Below, piece after piece: positions 37,653 through 45,069 of a stretch of DNA of 64,000 nt (position 1 is the first letter of the stretch; every line of letters begins with the position of its first letter). The notes beneath the pieces are model-generated. The model was not told the DNA's origin and did no database searches. It saw nothing but the letters and a program-made list of their open reading frames with translations. The position numbers were made by a program, and so were the translations under genes. Origin of the DNA: Hartmannibacter diazotrophicus (GTDB lineage Bacteria; Pseudomonadota; Alphaproteobacteria; Rhizobiales; Pleomorphomonadaceae). The stretch covers positions 742,550 to 806,549 of the forward strand of contig NZ_LT960614.1 of the NCBI RefSeq assembly GCF_900231165.1, read 5' to 3'.

Positions 37653-38117
37653 TTAAAGCGCGATGAGAGGCTGATCGGACCTCACGTAAAGCGGATGACG
37701 TGGATGCCCCTGCTTCGTTTTGCCAAGGCATTGCAGGAGCCCGCCAGCCATGTTGAGAACGGCACGGTCCCTGCCGAGAAAGACCCCGTGCGCGCCCCAG
37801 GCGGCAATCAGTGGTCCCGTTTTGGACAGCGCACGAGCGATGTAGACGTTGTTCTCCTGGCCGAGTGGATATTCCGCCCGCTTCAGGTCGGCAGGTGATG
37901 TGGCCCGAAACGCGAAGAGGTTGACGACCTCCAGAGCACCGCAGTGCTCCCGCTTCGCAAACCCAATACAGCGCCGTATCGTTGGGTCGTCCTGCGTCCC
38001 GTCTGCCGTGCTTGGATTGAGCATGATGAAGACGCAGGTTGGCCCCGACTTCCAACGCCGGAAAAGACGGTAGCGGTATTGACCGCAAGTGGAAATGACA
38101 GCGCTACTCTCGATCAT
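37653..38117 (-). CDS. DUF1643 family protein
   Basis: This 154-residue protein matches DUF1643: CVFIMLNPSTADG near residue 30, DDPTIRRCIGFA, VVNLFAFRAT and a WGAHG motif. The family is common in phages and mobile elements without a firm function. The start at 38117 lies 14 nt inside the upstream small gene. Confidence 0.82.
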   Translation of the reverse strand: MIESSAVISTCGQYRYRLFRRWKSGPTCVFIMLNPSTADGTQDDPTIRRCIGFAKREHCGALEVVNLFAFRATSPADLKRAEYPLGQENNVYIARALSKTGPLIAAWGAHGVFLGRDRAVLNMAGGLLQCLGKTKQGHPRHPLYVRSDQPLIAL

Positions 38118-38316
38118 AGCTTTCCTCGTTCCACAGTGTGTTTTCGATGGCGGTCGAGCCTGTCTCACCCTGATCGGACTCATCCATCGGCAGATGGAGC
38201 ATCCTTTCCCAGTAGGCGTCGTAGCCGGCAACGCATTCAGGGCCGAACTGCTCGCACCAACTAGAGTTCTCCCCTTGTGCGGCGGCCGTATAGCCGAGAT
38301 CAAACATCTTACCCAC
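38104..38316 (-). CDS. Unknown small phage protein (70 aa)
   Basis: This acidic small protein has no known motif. It starts at GTG 38316 or ATG 38307, directly after motif R4, and overlaps the DUF1643 gene. Confidence 0.6.
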   Translation of the reverse strand: MGKMFDLGYTAAAQGENSSWCEQFGPECVAGYDAYWERMLHLPMDESDQGETGSTAIENTLWNEESYDRE

Positions 38317-38318
38317 AA

Positions 38319-38335
38319 ATCACCTTTTAGTTGAA
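38319..38335 (-). promoter_or_regulatory. Operator-like ribosome-binding motif R4
   Basis: TTCAACTAAAAGGTGAT on the minus strand is immediately upstream of the 38104-38316 gene and supplies its Shine-Dalgarno sequence. Confidence 0.55.
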
Positions 38336-38560
38336 CGGGTCGGCGTACTGAAGCAGTGCCTCCATCCCTTTCGGGGTGATCCATGCCCGATCTGTCCCGA
38401 TAGGCCACTTGATCAGCTTGAGGCGGCGCAAGGCGATCATGACCGACTTGCGCCGCCCCCGTCGAGATAGGGTTGTGGGATCACCGTGTCGCTCTTGCGC
38501 CGATACGTCCACATGACCATTTGACGAAACACGATCTCGTCCGAATAGGCGACATGCCAC
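38327..38560 (-). CDS. Possible small winged-helix-like protein (start uncertain)
   Basis: The C-terminal part of this frame (ALRRLKLIKWPIGTDRAWITPKGMEAL) resembles a winged-helix segment. The N-terminal half overlaps the better-supported 38437 gene in another frame, so translation probably starts near 38440, giving only 37 residues. Reality is uncertain. Confidence 0.35.
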   Translation of the reverse strand: MACRLFGRDRVSSNGHVDVSAQERHGDPTTLSRRGRRKSVMIALRRLKLIKWPIGTDRAWITPKGMEALLQYADPFN

Positions 38561-38715
38561 AGGATTTCCCGGCGCCGCGGCGTCATCTTGACCACGTCAT
38601 ATTCAGCGCGGCCACAACGCACTATCCGGCTCACGGGGCGCTCAAGCTTCCCCTCGCGCTTCTTCCGATAGTAGATCTGGATGGCGACGCGTTGAGCCTT
38701 ATTGCGCCGAGGCAT
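38437..38715 (-). CDS. Unknown basic phage protein (92 aa)
   Basis: This Arg/Lys-rich protein (RRNKAQRVAIQIYYRKKREGK at the start) overlaps the next upstream gene by 17 nt, as expected in this tightly packed leftward block. Nucleic-acid binding is inferred only from charge. Confidence 0.55.
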   Translation of the reverse strand: MPRRNKAQRVAIQIYYRKKREGKLERPVSRIVRCGRAEYDVVKMTPRRREILWHVAYSDEIVFRQMVMWTYRRKSDTVIPQPYLDGGGASRS

Positions 38716-38959
38716 CGTTGACCACCGTAATGCGCTCTAGCTCATTTTCGAGCATGGAAGTGACGAAGTTGGCAATGACCATGGCCTGATCGCTACCAAC
38801 GGTATCCTCGAGTCTTACATAGGCTTCGGCAGAATGCTCTGGGACCATGTGAACATCGTCGATACGTTTCTGGCGTGCCTGCATTTCTTCCAGGTACTCC
38901 GCCTCTCTACGCTCCCGTGCCTCACGCTTGCGCTGGTTGGCATAGAAATTCTTTCCCAT
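38699..38959 (-). CDS. Unknown phage protein (86 aa)
   Basis: The protein starts at ATG 38959, with GAGAAGG upstream. It has a charged helical first half (REARERREAEYLEEMQARQKRI) and a second helix with a hydrophobic face. No family is recognised. Confidence 0.6.
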   Translation of the reverse strand: MGKNFYANQRKREARERREAEYLEEMQARQKRIDDVHMVPEHSAEAYVRLEDTVGSDQAMVIANFVTSMLENELERITVVNDASAQ

Positions 38960-39133
38960 GGGCGACGACCTTCTCAAGAAAATGGGGACGCCAGTTTTCA
39001 CCAACGCCCCCTAGTTTGCCGATCTGGGAGGACCGGGGATTGCGCGGGGTGTCGGACGGGCCACTACCTCCCGCCCGACGCGTTCGGTTAGTGTGACCGA
39101 ACCCCCCTGCTCGGACGCCCGTACGGGCGAATA

Positions 39134-39210
39134 TGGTAGACACGCAGGGACTCGAACCCTGGACCCCCGATTTAAAAGACCGGTGCTCTAACCAACTGAG
39201 CTACGTGTCC
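39134..39210 (-). tRNA. tRNA-Lys (UUU), phage-borne
   Basis: The minus strand folds as a complete 77-nt tRNA. The acceptor GGACACG pairs with CGTGTCT, the D-arm contains AGCTCAGTTGGTTAGAGC, the anticodon loop CTTTTAA carries anticodon UUU, the T-arm is GGGTTCGAGTCCC, and CCA is encoded. It lies among phage early genes, so it likely supplements host decoding of AAA/AAG. Confidence 0.92.
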
Positions 39211-39249
39211 TCGTCACAATGAGGTGGACCCGACTATGCCGGGATTACA

Positions 39250-39273
39250 CACTGTTCGGGGGTCCGAACAGTG
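39250..39273. repeat. Perfect 10-bp hairpin upstream of tRNA-Lys
   Basis: CACTGTTCGG and CCGAACAGTG flank a 4-nt loop. The surrounding 39232-39305 stretch has a faintly tRNA-like outline but lacks a pairing acceptor stem and a normal T-loop. It may be a processing or termination structure before the tRNA. Confidence 0.5.
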
Positions 39274-39476
39274 CGACCACTCTGCGATGGACCCTCTCGG
39301 GAGATGATTACCCGACGTATCCCGAGACCGTCAGAACCACCGCATTCCGTGTTGCCCATACGGGCGAAACTGACGATCGGCGGTAAGCGCTCCACATACC
39401 GTTGCCGCACGCTTTGTTGGTTGCTCCATAGCCGCCGCGTGCACCGATCTTTCAGGCGGGACGGTCGGAAGTCCTA

Positions 39477-39653
39477 CTAAGACGGTACGTGAAAAGGAGG
39501 TCGATCCCCACGTACCCAACCGACCGTTGACCCCACTCCTGAACCCGCTGTTGCGACAGAAACACCGGTTCCCCGGAATTCCGCCCGCCGTGCTGTCAGG
39601 CCCTTGGCCGCTCCAGCGGGTGTCCGCACACTCGCAACAACTGTCACGACCAT
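39477..39653 (-). CDS. Possible small phage protein (58 aa)
   Basis: The frame opens at ATG 39653 immediately after motif R5, which contributes an AAAGGTGA ribosome site. The product is Gly/Ala/Val/Arg-rich without a recognised motif. The main support is the ribosome site. Confidence 0.4.
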   Translation of the reverse strand: MVVTVVASVRTPAGAAKGLTARRAEFRGTGVSVATAGSGVGSTVGWVRGDRPPFHVPS

Positions 39654-39654
39654 A

Positions 39655-39671
39655 GTCACCTTTTAGTTGAC
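39655..39671 (-). promoter_or_regulatory. Operator-like ribosome-binding motif R5
   Basis: GTCAACTAAAAGGTGAC (minus strand) is the closest of the ribosome-site variants to the full operator: both outer triplets are intact. A further half-site (GTCAAC) follows at 39673. Confidence 0.6.
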
Positions 39672-39852
39672 TGTCAACCGTGCGTGGACTGCTCGACCAA
39701 GTGATTTCCATTTCTAGACCGGCCGGCAAATTCTAATGCTCGCGCAGCCTCTTGAGCCGATTTCCATGGGGCCAACCGGCCACCCCCGAATATCAACTCG
39801 TGCAATTTCTGCACACGCTCGATGCCGAAATCCCGGCCTCGAAACAGTAAGA

Positions 39853-40727
39853 GTCCGTTATGCCTGGTCTAGGTGGTGCAGGCAGCAAAAAGCTTGCCTA
39901 GACCACTTTGCCACCGTTAACACTATGATTTCACGTAAAAATTTTAAGTGGTCTAGGTGGTCTAGGTGGTCTAGGTGGTTTTTCCCAACAACGTGCAAAT
40001 GTTTCTGACTTGCCACAATTCAATTTCTGTCCGTTATGCAGCATGATGCCACTTCCATCTTGTGCGCGCGCGTATAGAAACTGCCTAGACCACCTAGACC
40101 ACCTAGACCACCCGTCTTTTCTCTAATAGGAATAAGGGGTTAAGTGGTGCAGGCAAACTCAATTTTGGTCTAGGTGGTCTAGGTGGTCTAGGTGGTCTAG
40201 GCAGTTTCTGGACTTACGATCAGTCCGTTGTGCGTGTTCGCCATAATTTCGTCACAAGTAGCACAGTCTCGCCTTATTTGCCCGCAGTTTGCCATAATGC
40301 AGGGGTGTGAATAGGAAAATTTCCCTAAAAATTCTCGCGTTCATGGGTCTCGGCGCCCCCGCGCACGACGAAAATCCCGAAGAAGGACCCGTAGCGACCT
40401 GCATTTGCAGGCTTTTTCCGACATAGCACAACGGACGCCAACAGAGAGTGAGCACAACGGACATTGACTTAATTCCTATGCATGGATCATGGATGCGGTA
40501 TCATAGTACCGTATGTCCGTATTGCCACGGTAACCGGTTACCACATTAACCATTACGGAACCGAAACGATTCATGCGGTAACCACATACCACATACAACG
40601 GACGCCAGGGCTTCCCCTGGTCGAGGGCTTCCCCTGGTCGAGGGCTGACGGTCGGCGGGAAACAGGGCTGACCAGGCCATGCGAAAGCGAAGTGACCAAT
40701 CAACTAAATGTTGACTGCACAACGGAC
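39853..40727. repeat. Iteron-like 11-mer array (GCAYAACGGAC)
   Basis: Copies read GTCCGTTATGC at 39853-39863 and 40029-40039, GTCCGTTGTGC at 40223-40233, and in the opposite orientation GCACAACGGAC at 40426-40436, 40452-40462 and 40717-40727, with ATACAACGGAC at 40593-40603. The orientation flips between 40233 and 40426. Confidence 0.7.
39949..40209. repeat. 9-bp unit arrays (TGGTCTAGG) forming large inverted repeats
   Basis: Three direct copies occupy 39949-39978, three inverted copies 40084-40112, and four direct copies 40166-40202. The segment 40076-40112 is the exact reverse complement of 40173-40209 (37-bp arms around a 60-bp loop). Single copies also flank the region at 39866 and 39895. 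The spacing is too short for CRISPR. Confidence 0.85.
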
Positions 40728-40739
40728 ACTCTTTATAAA
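40699..40739 (+). promoter_or_regulatory. Operator O4 overlapping a sigma70-like rightward promoter
   Basis: The palindrome ATCAACTAAATGTTGAC (40699-40715) contains the -35 box TTGACT (40711-40716). Seventeen bases later is a TATAAA -10 box (40734-40739). One iteron lies within the spacer. Repressor binding here would shut off the rightward gene block. Confidence 0.75.
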
Positions 40740-40769
40740 GGGACTCACAATGCAACCGGAGTTTCCGAA

Positions 40770-41066
40770 ATGACCATTCACACTGACCCTCGCGTCGCTA
40801 TCTATGCTGAACGTGAGGAAGCGCTTGAACGGTTGAACGCCCTGTTCCGCGACAAGTATCGCAACGTCTTCCACGCCTTCCCGGTCAATGAACGGGGTAT
40901 CCGTCGGAAACGCCTTTGGAAGGTGTTGCACCGTGCCATCGCTATCCTGATAACTTTCCGACAATTGCGGAAATCAAAGAGCGGGAAGGTGAAAACACAC
41001 GAAGGGTTGAAGCAACTAGGCGTCGCGTTGCCGAAGATTCTTTCAAACGTAAAGCTGAAAAGGTGA
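40770..41066 (+). CDS. First gene of rightward block, possibly frameshifted
   Basis: The 98-residue frame has strong coding character up to about residue 55 (AEREEALERLNALFRDKYRN...). After that the reading quality drops, while the overlapping frame at 40916-41173 gains coding character. This looks like one gene with a +1/-1 shift near 40930-40950, or two overlapping genes. The product is charged and helical, with no known motif. Confidence 0.5.
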   Translation: MTIHTDPRVAIYAEREEALERLNALFRDKYRNVFHAFPVNERGIRRKRLWKVLHRAIAILITFRQLRKSKSGKVKTHEGLKQLGVALPKILSNVKLKR

Positions 41067-41173
41067 ATGCGATCGAAGGTTTGCAAAAAATCCGCGATAA
41101 CCGCGAACTTTCAAACTTCGAACGCGATGCACTGTTGACGGCAATTCGTCTGTTAGGGGAGTCGGGCACGTGA
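40916..41173 (+). CDS. Overlapping frame, probable second part of the 40770 gene
   Basis: The frame (from a TTG at 40916) encodes charged helices such as TIAEIKEREGENTRRVEATRR and ends in FERDALLTAIRLLGESGT. Its stop overlaps the GTG start of the next gene. The lack of a good start supports its being the continuation of the preceding frame. Confidence 0.5.
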   Translation: MEGVAPCHRYPDNFPTIAEIKEREGENTRRVEATRRRVAEDSFKRKAEKVNAIEGLQKIRDNRELSNFERDALLTAIRLLGESGT

Positions 41174-41439
41174 CCGCAATCCCTCCCGCCCATACTCTCT
41201 TTGACCGCGCAAAGGCACGTCTCAACGGGCGCACGTTCTATGCTGGCGAGACCTGCCCTGCAGGCCATGACGGCGCCCGCTATGTCGCCAACCGGCTTTG
41301 CGCGCATTGCGCCAAGGCAAAGAGCCGCGCCCGCTATCGGGCCGATCCTGCAGCGGACAACGCGGCACGGTCGGCGCGTCGACGTGCTAAGTTCGAACCG
41401 TGTCCGCTGGCGCGTTTTGTCGCCGAACTGATCAACTAA
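41170..41439 (+). CDS. Small Cys/His zinc-binding phage protein
   Basis: This 89-residue protein has a compact motif CPAGHDGARYVANRLCAHC (Cys, His, Cys and Cys), a pattern seen in small phage and HNH-associated proteins. The C-terminal half is Arg/Ala-rich. The GTG start overlaps the previous stop. Confidence 0.65.
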   Translation: MTAIPPAHTLFDRAKARLNGRTFYAGETCPAGHDGARYVANRLCAHCAKAKSRARYRADPAADNAARSARRRAKFEPCPLARFVAELIN

Positions 41440-41447
41440 AAAGTGAC
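41431..41447 (+). promoter_or_regulatory. Operator-like motif R6
   Basis: ATCAACTAAAAAGTGAC spans the stop codon of the zinc-binding gene. The next gene (41498) has its own AAGGAG site, so this copy is not its ribosome site. Confidence 0.45.
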
Positions 41448-41497
41448 ATTTGCCGTGCATGGTTGATTGCCGGCATTCAATCCAAGGAGTCGCCACT

Positions 41498-41719
41498 ATG
41501 GGCAAGTTGCTGTTTCTGTCCCTCGCGGTTGCCGTCTCAACGGCGGTTAACCTTATGTTCCCGCCCGATATCACGTCGGCACGTTTTGACCTTTTGTCGG
41601 TCGATGCGGCAACCGGGGAGTCGGACATTCTCGACTACAATCTGACTTTCTCCGATTGCCTCTTTGAAATCGCGCGCCGCGCGCCGTCGCATCTGACGTG
41701 CGAAACCGTGCGCAACTGA
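41498..41719 (+). CDS. Small exported or membrane phage protein (73 aa)
   Basis: An N-terminal signal-like stretch (KLLFLSLAVAVSTAVNLMF) precedes a short soluble part with two cysteines. AAGGAG precedes the ATG. The function is unknown. Confidence 0.6.
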   Translation: MGKLLFLSLAVAVSTAVNLMFPPDITSARFDLLSVDAATGESDILDYNLTFSDCLFEIARRAPSHLTCETVRN

Positions 41720-41735
41720 TCAACCAAAAGGTGAT
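41719..41735 (+). promoter_or_regulatory. Operator-like ribosome-binding motif R7
   Basis: ATCAACCAAAAGGTGAT lies 5 nt before the ATG at 41741 and provides its Shine-Dalgarno sequence. Confidence 0.55.
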
Positions 41736-41740
41736 TGACC

Positions 41741-42085
41741 ATGAAATATTCAATCTATCTTCCCGCCACACAACGGCGCGTTTCGGTCGGCGCCTATGTC
41801 AAGGGTGTCAAGTCTGCGATCACCAATCCTGATCAGGTTTTCCGCCATGGGCTGGAAACATGGTGGCCTGTTACGGGCGCTCATATCCGCGAGGAATTTC
41901 GGCGGGGAATGGTGGATCGGATTAACCGGCATTTGCCTGAGCACGGCAAGGGGCGCAAGCGCACGCCAGAATGGCAGCTGCAGGCATGGCGTATCGCCGA
42001 CAAGGTCAACAATCGGATTGTCGCCTATGAGCGGGACTGTCCGCGCGAATTGCGAGCGCGCCTCGCAAACCGTCTCGAGTCCTGA
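41741..42085 (+). CDS. Unknown phage early protein (114 aa)
   Basis: This basic protein begins MKYSIYLPATQRRVSVGAYV and is helical and Arg-rich in its second half. It belongs to a run of unknown genes with similar spacing. No domain is recognised. Confidence 0.6.
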   Translation: MKYSIYLPATQRRVSVGAYVKGVKSAITNPDQVFRHGLETWWPVTGAHIREEFRRGMVDRINRHLPEHGKGRKRTPEWQLQAWRIADKVNNRIVAYERDCPRELRARLANRLES

Positions 42086-42102
42086 TCACAAGGAGTCCAG
42101 TC

Positions 42103-42498
42103 ATGAAGCGCCAAGAATGGAAAGCCTATGTTTCCGCGTTCCGGCTCAACGCGAGAAAGAAATTGCCAGCCGGTTGCCGCGCCACGTTCTGCAATCTCTT
42201 CGAAGTCGGCGGACTGATCTATTCGTTGCGAGTCGAGCGCCAGAGCACGGCCGTTTATTCGCCTGATCCGTTGCGGCGAAACACGTGGGGCGCCCCGGTT
42301 TCCATCGTTCCCGCCATCATCCGCGATAGGGCGCCGCGCCATCTGCAGGCAGACGCGTTGAATTGGGCGGCCCGTTACCGCCACAACGTCAAGGCGGACA
42401 AGTGGGCGCCCCATATGCGGCAGATATCGAAGGGCGCCCATGCGGCGATGATCGCGGAATGCCGCGGTTATGGATCCGCGTTTGCCCGTCTTCCCTGA
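42103..42498 (+). CDS. Unknown phage early protein (131 aa)
   Basis: This basic protein opens KRQEWKAYVSAFRLNARKKLP. CAAGGAG lies upstream of its ATG. No conserved motif is seen. Confidence 0.6.
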   Translation: MKRQEWKAYVSAFRLNARKKLPAGCRATFCNLFEVGGLIYSLRVERQSTAVYSPDPLRRNTWGAPVSIVPAIIRDRAPRHLQADALNWAARYRHNVKADKWAPHMRQISKGAHAAMIAECRGYGSAFARLP

Positions 42499-42528
42499 AA
42501 ATCAACTAACTCTTGAGGAGTCCAACCT

Positions 42529-43206
42529 ATGGCAACGTGGCATCAATCACACAACCGGACAGGCCTTGCAGCGCTTTACCGTTCCGAGCCCGGAGTCTGG
42601 AAAGTGATTTCCGACAAGCCCGATGAATTCGCAAGCGCTATAGCCTTCAATAACCCGGAAGACGCAACGGCGCTTGCGGCGAAGAACGGCGGCCTGATCG
42701 TTACGCCGTTGGCCAAGCCGGAAGACACGCCAGCGTGTAAATTCACAGTTCTTGAGCAACACGACTGGCATGGGCGACGCGGATATGTCGGAATCAACGA
42801 GTCGCAACGCCTTTACGTTATTCCGGCCGATGGCGGTTTTTCCTGCCTTGGATTCGACGTTGCCGAACGCAAGCGCCAAGCCGTTTTGAAATGGCTAGCC
42901 AAGGGCGCTCTGACTGTCACCGTGGGAACGGCGCTTGCGTATGAAGCCTATCTTGAGGCGATGGAAGCCGGCCGCCGTTATTCAGAGCGGTCCGGTTTGA
43001 AATGCCTCGCCAACCTGACTCCCGCTCTGACGGGGCTTGAGGGGAGGCGCGTCGCCCTGGTCGACAAGTCCGGGCAGGAAATCGAACGCTTTTACGTGTC
43101 CCGTTCGGGCGGATGGATGCCGGTTCATATCGCCTTGAAGCGCCGTAATTCGTCAGGCGGTTGTGCGGTTTACATGCCAGACGGCGCAACCGTCCGAACG
43201 ATCTAA
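42529..43206 (+). CDS. Unknown phage early protein (225 aa)
   Basis: The protein starts MATWHQSHNRTGLAALYRSEPG. It has a mildly hydrophobic stretch near residues 123-145, then a region with several aromatic and basic residues. A TGAGGAG site precedes the start, following another TCAACTAACT half-site. The function is unknown. Confidence 0.6.
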   Translation: MATWHQSHNRTGLAALYRSEPGVWKVISDKPDEFASAIAFNNPEDATALAAKNGGLIVTPLAKPEDTPACKFTVLEQHDWHGRRGYVGINESQRLYVIPADGGFSCLGFDVAERKRQAVLKWLAKGALTVTVGTALAYEAYLEAMEAGRRYSERSGLKCLANLTPALTGLEGRRVALVDKSGQEIERFYVSRSGGWMPVHIALKRRNSSGGCAVYMPDGATVRTI

Positions 43207-43258
43207 CCGCGTCCGACTAATCAACAAAAACTTGAAAATCCAATCTGGGAATAGACCA

Positions 43259-44275
43259 ATGCAAAACACTGCAATCACCAATGACAACGCGGCCCTCTTT
43301 GTCGGCGCGCCCGTCTATAGCCGCAACCGGCAAGGCTATGTCACCGCGATCCGGGAACGGACGGCGCAAACCTTCATGATCGGCCGCAACATGCGGGAAA
43401 ATCACTTTGACGTTGATATCGCCTGGTGCGATGGCACATTTGCGGAACTGCCGGACGGCATGGTCAATGACTATATCGAAGAGGCCGCACGTTGCCGCAT
43501 GACGCCTATCAGCGAAGGCGAGGCGCGTGACATGTTGGCGAATGCCAAGGCCGAAAAGGCGCGCCAGCAAGATCGCGCAAGGGCTGACGCGGAACTGACA
43601 CGGGAAGCCTACAAGATTTTCCGGGAAGATGCGGCACGCCGTCTGCCGGCATGGGCAAAAGCGGTCATTGTCGCTGAGCACGTCACGGACGACTCCGACA
43701 CCATGTCCGACTATTTCGCCAGCAAGAAGGGGCGCACGATCATTCTCGCCTTTTCGAAGTCAACGCGCGACCTGTTTCCGGAATTGCGCAACGCGGCCTT
43801 GAACCATGCCGAAACCGCGCATCTCGCCACGGCGCCCGAAAATGCCGAACATCGCGAAAAGTGGAGCATGGGCGCCGGCTATTACCTCAAGGTCGGCGGA
43901 CGCCATTCGACCGGATGGCAAATTCGCAAGTTGGGACTCTATGACAGGGGCGCGGACAATATCCCCATGGGCGAATGGTCCCTTGCCGAAGTCGCCGCGC
44001 CCGCGCCGGTCCAAGCCCCGGCAGATGAACCGGACGCGCCAGCTGCCGGCATGACGATTGAAAAGCACATCCACACAAAGAAAGGATTCGATATGTGGGT
44101 TGCCGTCATGTCGGAACGCGTTGACCGCGACACCTATGACTCCCTTTTGGACAAGGCGCGCGACTTCCGGGAATGGCTGGAATCTCACAACAGTTATTGC
44201 GAGGAAATCGACGCGGGCGCCTTCAAGGAAAGCGGCACGGGAGTCGCGACCTGCCTTGTTGTGATCGATCAATAA
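43259..44275 (+). CDS. Unknown phage early protein (338 aa)
   Basis: This is the largest gene of the unknown block. The N-terminus (residues 10-60) resembles a small beta domain. A charged helical segment (EARDMLANAKAEKARQQDRARADAEL) and a C-terminal alpha/beta part follow. No catalytic motif is evident. The ATG at 43259 was chosen over an upstream one because a TCAACAAAAAC element and GGGA lie before it. Confidence 0.6.
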   Translation: MQNTAITNDNAALFVGAPVYSRNRQGYVTAIRERTAQTFMIGRNMRENHFDVDIAWCDGTFAELPDGMVNDYIEEAARCRMTPISEGEARDMLANAKAEKARQQDRARADAELTREAYKIFREDAARRLPAWAKAVIVAEHVTDDSDTMSDYFASKKGRTIILAFSKSTRDLFPELRNAALNHAETAHLATAPENAEHREKWSMGAGYYLKVGGRHSTGWQIRKLGLYDRGADNIPMGEWSLAEVAAPAPVQAPADEPDAPAAGMTIEKHIHTKKGFDMWVAVMSERVDRDTYDSLLDKARDFREWLESHNSYCEEIDAGAFKESGTGVATCLVVIDQ

Positions 44276-44291
44276 TCAACCAAAAGGTGAC
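44275..44291 (+). promoter_or_regulatory. Operator-like ribosome-binding motif R8
   Basis: ATCAACCAAAAGGTGAC is just before the gene starting at 44298 and provides its ribosome site. Confidence 0.55.
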
Positions 44292-44297
44292 AATGCA

Positions 44298-44549
44298 ATG
44301 ACACGCTATGTCTTGAACCGCGACCTGACAGTGACGTTTCGCGGCTATCCCGTGTCCGCCAAGAAAGGCGCACCGTGCACCATGCTTCGTGACGGACTCG
44401 GCAATCCCTGTTTCGCTATCCGGCGGGTTGCGTGCGACGCGGGCGCCATGGGCAAGGCGGGGACCTGGTCAATCTTCGGACATGACTCGAAATACTTTTA
44501 CGTTTGGGTGCCGTCCGACGCGGTTAGCGAGGAATCAGACAATGCCTGA
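44298..44549 (+). CDS. Unknown phage early protein (83 aa)
   Basis: This small beta-rich protein begins MTRYVLNRDLTVTFRGYPVS. Its 3' end overlaps the next gene by 8 nt, indicating coupling. No family is recognised. Confidence 0.6.
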   Translation: MTRYVLNRDLTVTFRGYPVSAKKGAPCTMLRDGLGNPCFAIRRVACDAGAMGKAGTWSIFGHDSKYFYVWVPSDAVSEESDNA

Positions 44550-45045
44550 ATTCATCCTTGATACATCCAACGCGGCGAAGGAATGGCGCGACCTTTCCGA
44601 CTTCGCCAAGGGCTTTATTGAAGCGATGTACTTTTGCGACCAATCGCCAGCCTATGACATGGCCGATTGGTTTTCCGAAGAGACGCAAGAGGCGGTCCGG
44701 GAAGGTCAATCGGACGGTGAAATTCCGTCGGACGCGGGAGTCGAGCATTTGCACCCGGACGCTATCCGGGACATTGCCAAATTCTGCGAGGCCTTCGAGA
44801 CCAAAGCCGCGGACTTGCTGGCGAAAGCCTATGACCGCGAGGACTATGACTCCGAGCAAGCCGGACGCGACCTGTATTTCACATATGCCGGGCATGGAGT
44901 CGGGTACTGGTCGCGTGAGCAACTGGAAGCCGAAGGCCTTGGCGAGGCTTTATCCACGGCATGCGGGCGCGGGGAAGTCTGTTCCTTTTTCGGCGGACAT
45001 GTCGAGCACGGAGACGCGCCGTTTGTGCACGTCTCCGTATGCTGA
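44542..45045 (+). CDS. Unknown acidic phage early protein (167 aa)
   Basis: This strongly acidic protein (ADWFSEETQEAVREGQSDGEIPSD and similar) has a DNA-mimic-like charge excess. Acidic small phage proteins include anti-restriction proteins such as ArdA and Ocr, but no sequence match to those is seen, so the idea rests on charge and position only. Confidence 0.6.
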   Translation: MPEFILDTSNAAKEWRDLSDFAKGFIEAMYFCDQSPAYDMADWFSEETQEAVREGQSDGEIPSDAGVEHLHPDAIRDIAKFCEAFETKAADLLAKAYDREDYDSEQAGRDLYFTYAGHGVGYWSREQLEAEGLGEALSTACGRGEVCSFFGGHVEHGDAPFVHVSVC

Positions 45046-45047
45046 AA

Positions 45048-45064
45048 CTCAACTAAAAGGTGAT
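45048..45064 (+). promoter_or_regulatory. Operator-like ribosome-binding motif R9
   Basis: CTCAACTAAAAGGTGAT lies 5 nt before the ATG at 45070 and provides its Shine-Dalgarno sequence. Confidence 0.55.
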
Positions 45065-45069
45065 CAGCC

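Larger units (their letters stand above)
39672..40769. other. Bidirectional control region, candidate replication origin
   Basis: About 1.1 kb without a convincing gene separates leftward from rightward transcription. It contains seven iteron-like 11-mers, arrays of a 9-bp unit in both orientations forming long inverted repeats, a 14-bp palindrome (GGTAACCGGTTACC at 40529-40542), a 17-bp tandem repeat near 40609-40645, and an operator-controlled promoter at its right edge. The layout resembles iteron-type origins, but no initiator gene has been matched to it. Confidence 0.5.

Noticed and set aside
39232-39305. A second tRNA next to tRNA-Lys
   Set aside because: The outline is tRNA-like but there is no pairing acceptor stem, the central hairpin has a 4-nt loop and the T-loop consensus is missing.
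39949-40209. CRISPR array
   Set aside because: Units are 9 bp and directly abutting, with no unique spacers and no cas genes.
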